From positions 1 to 14,811 of the forward strand of contig JARIET010000036.1 of NCBI GenBank assembly GCA_031127185.1: DNA of 14,811 nucleotides. Direction: 5' to 3'. This document shows positions 7,507 through 13,583 of this stretch, one piece after another. Numbering within the stretch: position 1 is the first letter of the stretch; every line of letters begins with the position of its first letter. The DNA comes from Gemmatimonadota bacterium. Lineage in GTDB: Bacteria > Gemmatimonadota > Gemmatimonadetes > Gemmatimonadales > Gemmatimonadaceae. Below the pieces are notes generated by a model. That model did not search any database. It saw only the letters and a program-made list of their open reading frames with translations, and was not told the DNA's origin. Made by a program: the position numbers and the translations under genes.

Positions 7507-8612
7507 TTGGGCACCATTTGCGACGCCATCTGCGCCACCCGCAACGCGGCACCGGGCGACCCAAGCTTGGCCCGCACCTCGGCCAGACCCTGGATCATTG
7601 TCGCGCGCGCCGCCGAGTTTGCGCGGAACAACGGCTCCAGCGCATCGGCGACGGCTGTCGGAACGAACGCCTCCTGAACGAACTCAGGAGCCACCTCGCG
7701 TCCGGCGACGATGTTGAGCAGGCCGATCCGTCCAATCGTGACGACGCGTTTGGCGATGGCGTAGGTAATCGGGCTCGTGCGATACACGATTGCGCAGGGA
7801 CAGCCCGCGAGCGCCGCTTCGAGCGTGGTTGTACCGCTCTTGCACAGGGCTACGTCGGCCGCCCGAAAGAGCGTGAGCGACGCCGCGTCTACAACCTGAG
7901 TCTTGAACCTGGGCGAGGTGATCGGCGCTGTGGTCGCACCGGCCACGACCGAGCGCAACGCCGGAATCCGCCGGCGCAACTCCGCCTCCACGCGCGCGAA
8001 GTCCAGCAGGTGGCGGTCGATCTCCTGAGGTCGGCTCCCCGGATACATCGCGAGCAGTGGAACGTCGTCCGGCACCTGCAGCCGTCGCCGAGCCTCCGCG
8101 CGCGTCGGAAGTGCCGCAACCGAGTCAAGCAGCGGATGGCCAACGAACGTTGCGTCGATTCCGTGAGCGCGCAGTAGTTCTTCCTCGAACGGGAGGATGA
8201 CTGCGGCCCTGGTGATCGTGCGGGCCATTGCCCGCAAGCGGCCGGCGCGCGAGGCCCAGACCTGCGGCGTGATGAAGTAAAGCACGGGAACACCTTCGGC
8301 CCTGGCGGCGGCCGCGACACGAAGGTTGAAGCCACCGTAGTCCACGCACATCACCAGCTTCACGCGCCCGCTGCGCAGCCGCGCGCGGATGCTCCGCAGC
8401 ATCGACCAATGTGTCGGCAGGTGCCGAACAATTTCGATAAAGCCTACGACGCCTGTTGTGCGGCGAAACAGCGTGACGCCGGCGGCGGCCATCCGGTCGC
8501 CGCCGAACCCCGTCAGTGTCAGGTCGGGGCGTTGCGCGGCCAACTGTTCGGCGACCGCGCCGGCGTGCATGTCGCCAGACGCCTCACCTGCAACAATCAG
8601 GACCTCACGCAC
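7503..8612 (-). CDS. lpxB: Lipid-A-disaccharide synthase LpxB
   Basis: LpxB is a GT19 glycosyltransferase that condenses UDP-diacylglucosamine with lipid X to form the lipid A disaccharide at the membrane surface. From the GTG at 8612 the product has 369 residues and begins MREVLIVAGEASGD, exactly where family members begin. Other motifs: VGFIEIVRHLP near 56-66, VDYGGFN at 90-96 (D91 is the conserved acid), TPQVWAS at 115-121, VGHPLLD at 157-163, PGSR at 191-194, and a C-terminal KSGTTTLEAAL. The frame is open upstream to 8696, with another GTG at 8651, but that region overlaps the previous gene deeply and does not look like LpxB. With the chosen start the overlap with the Gfo/Idh gene is 8 bases and that with the DUF374 gene is 4. 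The usual PD before FN is GG here. Confidence 0.94.
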   Translation of the reverse strand: MREVLIVAGEASGDMHAGAVAEQLAAQRPDLTLTGFGGDRMAAAGVTLFRRTTGVVGFIEIVRHLPTHWSMLRSIRARLRSGRVKLVMCVDYGGFNLRVAAAARAEGVPVLYFITPQVWASRAGRLRAMARTITRAAVILPFEEELLRAHGIDATFVGHPLLDSVAALPTRAEARRRLQVPDDVPLLAMYPGSRPQEIDRHLLDFARVEAELRRRIPALRSVVAGATTAPITSPRFKTQVVDAASLTLFRAADVALCKSGTTTLEAALAGCPCAIVYRTSPITYAIAKRVVTIGRIGLLNIVAGREVAPEFVQEAFVPTAVADALEPLFRANSAARATMIQGLAEVRAKLGSPGAALRVAQMASQMVPK

Positions 8613-9645
8613 CCGGACGCGCAGTGCCGCCAGCGCCCGCGGCTGCGCCACCGCGCGCAGCGAAGGCCGGCAGGGCTCGCTCGATATCGTGCACAATCCG
8701 CAGCGCGACCTGCAGGGCGTCGCGCCCTTCCTCGCCCGTCACCGCAACAGGTTCCGTTCCCCGCAGGGCCGCAACGAAGTTCTCGAGTTCGAGCTTGAGT
8801 GGTTCGCCCTCCGGCGCCTCGAGAGGAATCCGTTCGACGAAGGCCTCGAGGGGCTGCGCCTGTTTCACCAACGTTGCAAGGTCCACGTCGCCACGCAGAC
8901 GATACAACTCACCGTTCCCCGCACCGAGGTCGAGCGAGAGATAGGCATTTCGCTGGAAGATCCGCAGTTTGCGCATCCGTTCCCGCGATACACGGCTCGC
9001 CGTGATCGTGGCCACGGCGCCGTTCTCGAAGGTCAGCCGGGCGTTCGCAATATCGAGCGACGGCGTCAGGACGGGGATTCCCGCCGCCGACACATCTCGC
9101 ACCTTGGCGCCCACGAGCGACAGCAGCAGGTCGATATCGTGAATCATAAGGTCCAGAACCACGGCGACATCCGACCCGCGCGGACTGAATGGCGCAAGTC
9201 GGTCGCTATCGAGGAACAGCGGATGATCCACATACGGCATTGCCGCGCGAATCGCGCGATTGAAACGCTCGATGTGACCGATCTGCACCAGCACGCCGTT
9301 CTTCGCGGCCACGGACAGCAGTTCGTCGGCCTGCTCGATCGTTGCCGTGATCGGCTTCTCGATCAGCACGTGCTTTCCTGCGGCGAGCGCGGCCTTGGCC
9401 ACCTCATAGTGAGCCGGGGTCGGGACCACGATCGAAACGGCATCCACGTCAGCAAGAAGCGCGGACATGCTGGCGTATGCCTGTATGCCGAGTTCCTCGG
9501 CAACCTTTGCGGCACGCTCGGCGCCCGCTTCGTAGAAACCCATGAACTCTGCATCACCCACTCCGCGCAACAGACGCGCGTGGTGGAAGCCGAGGCTTCC
9601 CACGCCGATCACGCCCACCCGCGGGCGCGCGGGAGTCGATGTCAC
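8605..9645 (-). CDS. Gfo/Idh/MocA-family oxidoreductase in the lipid A operon
   Basis: The 346-residue product has an N-terminal Rossmann fold (GVGSLGFHHAR at residues 14-24), the family's catalytic EKP (96-98, K97), the subfamily-like stretch GHIERFN at 123-129, and LMIHDIDLL at 167-174 with the usual D/H pair. Such proteins oxidise or reduce sugars, often nucleotide sugars, with NAD(P). The substrate cannot be read from the sequence. Its place between lpxA and lpxB, with overlaps of 4 and 8 bases, points to a UDP-GlcNAc-derived substrate. GnnA, a Gfo/Idh enzyme that prepares UDP-GlcNAc3N for lipid A, is the obvious precedent, but its aminotransferase partner GnnB is not in the window. The start is GTG with GGAG 7 bases upstream. 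The last 20 or so residues are alanine/glycine-rich and probably disordered. Confidence 0.9.
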   Translation of the reverse strand: MTSTPARPRVGVIGVGSLGFHHARLLRGVGDAEFMGFYEAGAERAAKVAEELGIQAYASMSALLADVDAVSIVVPTPAHYEVAKAALAAGKHVLIEKPITATIEQADELLSVAAKNGVLVQIGHIERFNRAIRAAMPYVDHPLFLDSDRLAPFSPRGSDVAVVLDLMIHDIDLLLSLVGAKVRDVSAAGIPVLTPSLDIANARLTFENGAVATITASRVSRERMRKLRIFQRNAYLSLDLGAGNGELYRLRGDVDLATLVKQAQPLEAFVERIPLEAPEGEPLKLELENFVAALRGTEPVAVTGEEGRDALQVALRIVHDIERALPAFAARGGAAAGAGGTARPGA

Positions 9646-10418
9646 AGCGTGGCTCCGCGCTCGCTTGCCTCGAGGAAGTTGACCAGAGCCATGACCTCAG
9701 GGATCTGCTTCAACTCCGCCCGGGCCTGCTCGATGGCCTGAGAGACGTTCAGCTCGGAGCGGAAGAAGAGTCGGTAGGCGCGCTTGAGCTCCGCGATGGC
9801 CTCCGGTTTGAACCCACGCCGTTGCAGGCCGACGCTGTTGAGCCCGTAGAGTTGAATCGGGTTCCCCACCGCTCGCACAAATGGCGGGACGTCCTTGGGG
9901 ACGCGGGAGCAGCCTCCGATGTACGAGTGGGCGCCGATGCGCGTGAACTGATGCACCGCGCAAAGCCCCGAAATCCCGGCGTAATCCTCCACCGTGACGT
10001 GCCCTGCGAGCTGTGTGCCGTTTGAGATGATGACGTGATTGCCGATGTGGCAGTCGTGCGCCAGGTGCACGTACGACATCAGGAATGAGTTGGACCCAAC
10101 GGAAGTCTTGAGGGATTCTGAGGTGCCGCGATTGATGGTCGCGTATTCACGGATCGTGGTGCCGTCGCCGATCTCGACCCACGTCTCCTCGCCCTTGAAC
10201 TTGAGGTCTTGTGGCAGGCCACCCAGCACGCTGCCGATGCCGACCCTGACGTTTTTTCCGAGCTTCACATGCGATTCGAGCACGCTGCGCATCGCCAAAG
10301 AAGACCCGGCGCCCACCGTGCAGTGCGGACCGACAAAGGCCCAGGGGCCAATCTCCACGTCCTTGCCGATTTCCGCTTTGGGGTCGATGATTGCGCTCGG
10401 ATGGATGCGCGGGCTCAT
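9642..10418 (-). CDS. lpxA: Acyl-ACP:UDP-N-acetylglucosamine O-acyltransferase LpxA
   Basis: LpxA starts lipid A synthesis by moving a 3-hydroxyacyl chain from ACP to UDP-GlcNAc in the cytoplasm. The 258-residue product shows left-handed beta-helix hexapeptide repeats (residues about 1-185) and the helical C-terminal domain. H121 in HLAHDCHIG aligns with the catalytic H125 of E. coli; H140, H156 and Q157 also match E. coli H144, H160 and Q161. G169 aligns with E. coli G173, the residue that sets acyl length, which suggests a long 3-hydroxy chain of about C14. The ATG overlaps the lpxC-fabZ stop by four bases (ATGA) and the stop overlaps the next gene by four (GTGA). I cannot tell whether the acceptor is UDP-GlcNAc or its 3-amino form. 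Confidence 0.96.
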   Translation of the reverse strand: MSPRIHPSAIIDPKAEIGKDVEIGPWAFVGPHCTVGAGSSLAMRSVLESHVKLGKNVRVGIGSVLGGLPQDLKFKGEETWVEIGDGTTIREYATINRGTSESLKTSVGSNSFLMSYVHLAHDCHIGNHVIISNGTQLAGHVTVEDYAGISGLCAVHQFTRIGAHSYIGGCSRVPKDVPPFVRAVGNPIQLYGLNSVGLQRRGFKPEAIAELKRAYRLFFRSELNVSQAIEQARAELKQIPEVMALVNFLEASERGATL

Positions 10419-11695
10419 TTGTCGCGCACCATGGCCGCCATCTCGGCCTCGCAGACGACATTGCCGTCCACCCTTGCAACGCCAGACATCCGGCAGACCT
10501 TCCCGCGAATCTGCGTCATCTCGAGCTCAAACCGAATCTGGTCGCCGGGCTTCACGGGACGTCGGAATTTCACGTTGTCCAGCGACATGAAGTACACCAC
10601 CTTCGAGCCGGGGTCTTCCACCGCACCCATCAACAGCATGCCCCCCACCTGCGCCATCGCCTCGACGATCAACACGCCAGGCATGATCGGGTGACCGGGA
10701 AAGTGTCCCTGGAAGAACGGCTCGTTGACCGTGCAGTTCTTGATCCCGACGATCCGCTTGAGTGGCTCGAGCTCGAGCACCCGATCCACCAGCAGGAACG
10801 GATAGCGGTGCGGCAGGACCTTCATGATCTCGTCTATCTCAATCACGCGTGCCTCCGTGGGAGTCTGCTGCGCATTGGCGATGAGCGCGCGCACCAGCGT
10901 GACCGTGCCCCGATGGCTCGGCTTGTGTGCGCTGATATGCGCCCGGACGCGTCGTCCGGCAAGCGCCAGATCACCGACGCAGTCCATCGCCTTGTGGCGG
11001 AGGAACTCGTCGGGCCAGCGCAGGGTCGCGTCGATGATACCGGTGGCGTCGAGTACGATCGCATTCTGCGTGGACGCCCCCTTGATGAGCCCCTTCGCGC
11101 GGAGCCCTTCCACTTCGTGCATGAAGCCAAACGTTCGGGCCGGCGCGAGTTCGCTGGCGAATGTCTCAGCGGTCACGCGCCATTTGCCCGCCTGTGGGCC
11201 GATGAGTGGATGCGGGTAGTCAATCGCGACTTCCAGGTCCAGACTGTCCGACGGACGCGCCACGTAGACCGACTCTCCGTCCACCACCCGCACACATTCG
11301 GCGAGGCGCAACTCCTTCACTTCGCCGCCATGGTCGTGCACGCCAGCGCTCTTCAGCGCTTCCAGGAACGGCTGCGCGCTCCCATCGAGGATCGGCGGCT
11401 CCGCCGCATCCATCTCGATCGTGATGTCGTCGATACCCAGGCCCACGACTGCGGCCAGAACGTGTTCGACCGTATGCAGCCCCTGATCGCCCGTGCCCAG
11501 TTGTGTGCGTCGCTCGCTGGCCACCGCGTGGTCCACGTGCGCAGGCGTTTCCGGTGCCCCGGGAAGGTCTACGCGGCGGAAACGAATTCCGGAATCCCGG
11601 GGCGCGGGAGCGAAGGCGAGCCGGCAGGTCTTGCCATAGTGCAATCCAACGCCGGCCAGCTCCCGTCGCTCACGAACGGTACGACGCGTGGTCAC
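10415..11695 (-). CDS. lpxC-fabZ: Bifunctional UDP-3-O-acyl-N-acetylglucosamine deacetylase / 3-hydroxyacyl-ACP dehydratase (LpxC-FabZ fusion)
   Basis: One 426-residue protein joins two enzymes. LpxC (residues 1 to about 275) removes the acetyl group, the committed step of lipid A synthesis. Its zinc ligands are visible as H78 (HTVEH at 74-78), H234 and D238 ([10 protein letters not shown] at 233-242), with the further conserved H257 region AHKPSH. A short linker (about 276-286) leads to FabZ (287-426), which dehydrates 3-hydroxyacyl-ACP. Its [19 protein letters not shown] block at 331-349 carries the catalytic pair H331 and E345. Such fusions are known from Bacteroidota and relatives. The two activities compete for the 3-hydroxyacyl pool that LpxA and LpxD use. 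The start is GTG, overlapping the lpxD stop (GTGA); the ribosome binding site is weak, so coupling to lpxD is likely. There is no stop or frame change at the junction. Confidence 0.96.
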   Translation of the reverse strand: MTTRRTVRERRELAGVGLHYGKTCRLAFAPAPRDSGIRFRRVDLPGAPETPAHVDHAVASERRTQLGTGDQGLHTVEHVLAAVVGLGIDDITIEMDAAEPPILDGSAQPFLEALKSAGVHDHGGEVKELRLAECVRVVDGESVYVARPSDSLDLEVAIDYPHPLIGPQAGKWRVTAETFASELAPARTFGFMHEVEGLRAKGLIKGASTQNAIVLDATGIIDATLRWPDEFLRHKAMDCVGDLALAGRRVRAHISAHKPSHRGTVTLVRALIANAQQTPTEARVIEIDEIMKVLPHRYPFLLVDRVLELEPLKRIVGIKNCTVNEPFFQGHFPGHPIMPGVLIVEAMAQVGGMLLMGAVEDPGSKVVYFMSLDNVKFRRPVKPGDQIRFELEMTQIRGKVCRMSGVARVDGNVVCEAEMAAMVRDK

Positions 11696-12732
11696 TCGGC
11701 GTCCCGCCCGAGCAATTTTTCCAGGCGTTTCATCATGCCGGACAGGCGGTAGAGCGCCGCGTATGCCTTGAGCGCCTCCCGGTGGGGGCGCGCGGGATGG
11801 CCGGACCAGGTTTCCCCCGCCGGGACATTCCCAAACACGGCGGAGCGTGCGGCGACGGTCGCTCCCTTCCCGATGGTATGGTGACCGGCGATGCCCACCT
11901 GGCCGGCGATAATTGCGCCGTCCTCGATCTTTGAACTGCCCGCGACTCCCACCTGTGCGAGAATCAGGACGAGACGGCCCACCCTGACGTTGTGAGCCAG
12001 GTGTACGAGATTGTCGAGTTTGGTGCCGTCGCCAATTGTCGTGTCATCGATGCTGCCGCGATCGATTGTGCAGTTCGCGCCAATCTCGATGTCGTTGCCA
12101 ATTATGCAGCGACCAACATGCGGGATCTTTCGGTGTGCCCCGTTCTGATACACGAACCCGTAGCCGTCACTCCCAATGCGGGACCCCGCGTGAATGACGG
12201 TCCGTTTCCCGACGCTCGCCCCCGTATACAGGGTCACGTGCGAGAACAGCCGGCAGTCTTCGCCGACGGTCACTCCGTCATCCAGGACGACATGCGGCCC
12301 GATCCATGTGCGCGGACCAATGGACACGCCGGCGCCGATCACGGCGTATGCGTCGACCCGCGCGGAAGCGTCGATTGCCGAGCCAGCACCGATGACCGCA
12401 GTTGGGTGCACGCCGGGCTCAAATGGCGACGCGACGTAGATGCGCGGCAACAGCGCGACGAGGGCATCATGGGGCTTGGCGACCACGATGCGCACCGACG
12501 GACGGCCGGGCGTTTCTGCGAGTTCCGGCGTGCAGAGCACCACACCCGCCTGCGACGTCGCGAACATGTCGGCGTACTTGCCGTGCGCAATGAAGCTCAG
12601 GTCGTCCGGCCCCGCCCTGTCGAGCGGTGCCACCGCAGACACGCGCGTATCCGCATCCCCCGCCACGAGTGTGCCACCGACCGCGGCGGCAACTTCGGCC
12701 GCGGTCAGCGATGCGCGCGTCAAAGAGGCCAT
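11692..12732 (-). CDS. lpxD: UDP-3-O-(3-hydroxyacyl)glucosamine N-acyltransferase LpxD
   Basis: LpxD adds the second, amide-linked 3-hydroxyacyl chain to the product of LpxC. The 346-residue protein has the family layout: an N-terminal uridine-binding domain (1 to about 100, with DDLSFIAHGKYA near 43-54), a long hexapeptide-repeat beta-helix (about 108-305) and a C-terminal helix (about 318-342). H247 in HLAHNVRVG aligns with the catalytic H239 of E. coli. DGYGFVYQNGAHRKIPHVG at 189-207 is a family hallmark. The ATG lies 50 bases after the ompH stop, with no good ribosome binding site. The stop overlaps the next start by four bases. This is the first gene of the overlapping lipid A chain. Confidence 0.96.
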   Translation of the reverse strand: MASLTRASLTAAEVAAAVGGTLVAGDADTRVSAVAPLDRAGPDDLSFIAHGKYADMFATSQAGVVLCTPELAETPGRPSVRIVVAKPHDALVALLPRIYVASPFEPGVHPTAVIGAGSAIDASARVDAYAVIGAGVSIGPRTWIGPHVVLDDGVTVGEDCRLFSHVTLYTGASVGKRTVIHAGSRIGSDGYGFVYQNGAHRKIPHVGRCIIGNDIEIGANCTIDRGSIDDTTIGDGTKLDNLVHLAHNVRVGRLVLILAQVGVAGSSKIEDGAIIAGQVGIAGHHTIGKGATVAARSAVFGNVPAGETWSGHPARPHREALKAYAALYRLSGMMKRLEKLLGRDAE

Positions 12733-12782
12733 TGAGTGGACCCGGGACGCCGTGGGGGTGGCGTATCCGAACCGTGCCTGGC
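12733..12782 (-). other. Intergenic gap between ompH and lpxD, the longest in the window
   Basis: This gap is 50 bases long. On the minus strand ACGCC and GGCGT can form a 5-pair stem around a C-rich loop, but it is weak and has no T run. I see no promoter or terminator that I would defend, so ompH and lpxD are probably in the same transcript. Confidence 0.4.
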
Positions 12783-13571
12783 TTACCTGGTGCGCGACAG
12801 CGTCATGGTGAGCGTGTCGACCTTCTTGCGCGCAATGGAATCGGCCTTGGCCTTGGCCGCCGAGTCCGCCTTCGAAGTCGAGTCTGGGCGCTTCGTCGCT
12901 GGCGGCGGTGCTGCGGAACCGGGGGGGCGAATGCCGGCGGCGCCCTGCACCGGGCCCCCGGTTGGCGTTGGCGCCTTCCCGGCGGCCGGAGCGGCCTTGG
13001 GATCTGCCTTGCCCGCCCCGCTCGCGCCGGCAACCACCGGCACCGGCATGGTACGAAGCTTCGCCAGCACCCGATCAGAAATATTCAGGTTCTTGTCGGC
13101 CGCGACGATCGCCGCATTCTGGCCGATGTCGAGGATCACGGAATACCCCAGTTCCATGCGAACGTCTTCAATGGCAAGCTTGATCTGGTCGAGGATGGGC
13201 TGCATCACTTCGGCCTCGCGATCCTGCGCCTGGGCCTGAAGGGCCTGATAGCGCTGCTGGTACTCCCCTTGGCGATCGTTGATCACCTTGATGCGAGCAT
13301 CCCGCCGCTCGGCGGACAACGTAGCCTGCTCCTTGGTGAAGGCGGCCGTCAGCACATCCATCGAATCGCTCATCCGCTTGACCTGCGCCTCCATCGCCTG
13401 CACGTCGCGCTGCAACACGGCCTGCGCGGCGGGTGTGGCGGGGGCGCCGTTCACGAGGTAACGGCTGTCGACGTAGGCGACGACCTTCTGAACCGCGGTG
13501 CCCTGGGCGGAGGCGGCGGCAAGCGGCGCGAGAAGAAGTAGAGCGCCACTGGCGCGTGCGAACAATGACAT
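12783..13571 (-). CDS. ompH: OmpH/Skp-family periplasmic chaperone with long C-terminal tail
   Basis: Skp/OmpH proteins hold unfolded outer-membrane proteins in the periplasm on their way to BamA, which is encoded just upstream. The 262-residue product starts with a signal peptide: R6, a leucine/alanine core, and a cleavage site ASA|Q after residue 22. Residues about 28-175 form the OmpH domain: VAYVDSRYLV, a long charged coiled-coil region (about 50-135), then a returning strand, GYSVILDIG at 142-150. Residues 176-262 are an added tail rich in Ala, Pro, Gly and Lys. It ends in an Ala/Lys/Ser/Asp helix-like stretch (about 233-250) and is not part of the usual protein of about 160-180 residues. 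GGGAG sits 5 bases before the ATG, and the gap from bamA is 12 bases. Within the tail the coding strand has seven consecutive C residues. Confidence 0.9.
   Translation of the reverse strand: MSLFARASGALLLLAPLAAASAQGTAVQKVVAYVDSRYLVNGAPATPAAQAVLQRDVQAMEAQVKRMSDSMDVLTAAFTKEQATLSAERRDARIKVINDRQGEYQQRYQALQAQAQDREAEVMQPILDQIKLAIEDVRMELGYSVILDIGQNAAIVAADKNLNISDRVLAKLRTMPVPVVAGASGAGKADPKAAPAAGKAPTPTGGPVQGAAGIRPPGSAAPPPATKRPDSTSKADSAAKAKADSIARKKVDTLTMTLSRTR
12921..12927 (-). repeat. C7 homopolymer tract inside the ompH tail
   Basis: Seven G on the plus strand, so seven C in the coding strand, encoding the Arg-Pro-Pro-Gly part of the tail around residues 215-218. A change of one base here would shift the frame of only the last 45 or so residues. 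It is the longest single-base run I noticed. Confidence 0.6.
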
Positions 13572-13583
13572 TGCGGCTCCCGA

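Noticed and set aside
8613..8696. Longer LpxB beginning at 8696 or at a GTG at 8651
   Set aside because: The added residues are Arg/Ala/Pro-rich and overlap the Gfo/Idh gene deeply; the GTG at 8612 gives the family N-terminus and an 8-base overlap like the other junctions.
8389..9741. Open frame of 450 codons on the plus strand opposite lpxB, the Gfo/Idh gene and lpxA
   Set aside because: Antisense shadow of three intact genes with low-information Arg/His-rich composition and no recognisable domain.
10391..11752. Open frame of 453 codons on the plus strand opposite lpxC-fabZ
   Set aside because: Antisense shadow; the minus-strand frame has both complete active sites, and the plus-strand product resembles nothing.
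12733..12782. Possible terminator between ompH and lpxD
   Set aside because: Only a 5-pair stem with a C-rich loop and no T run; too weak to call.
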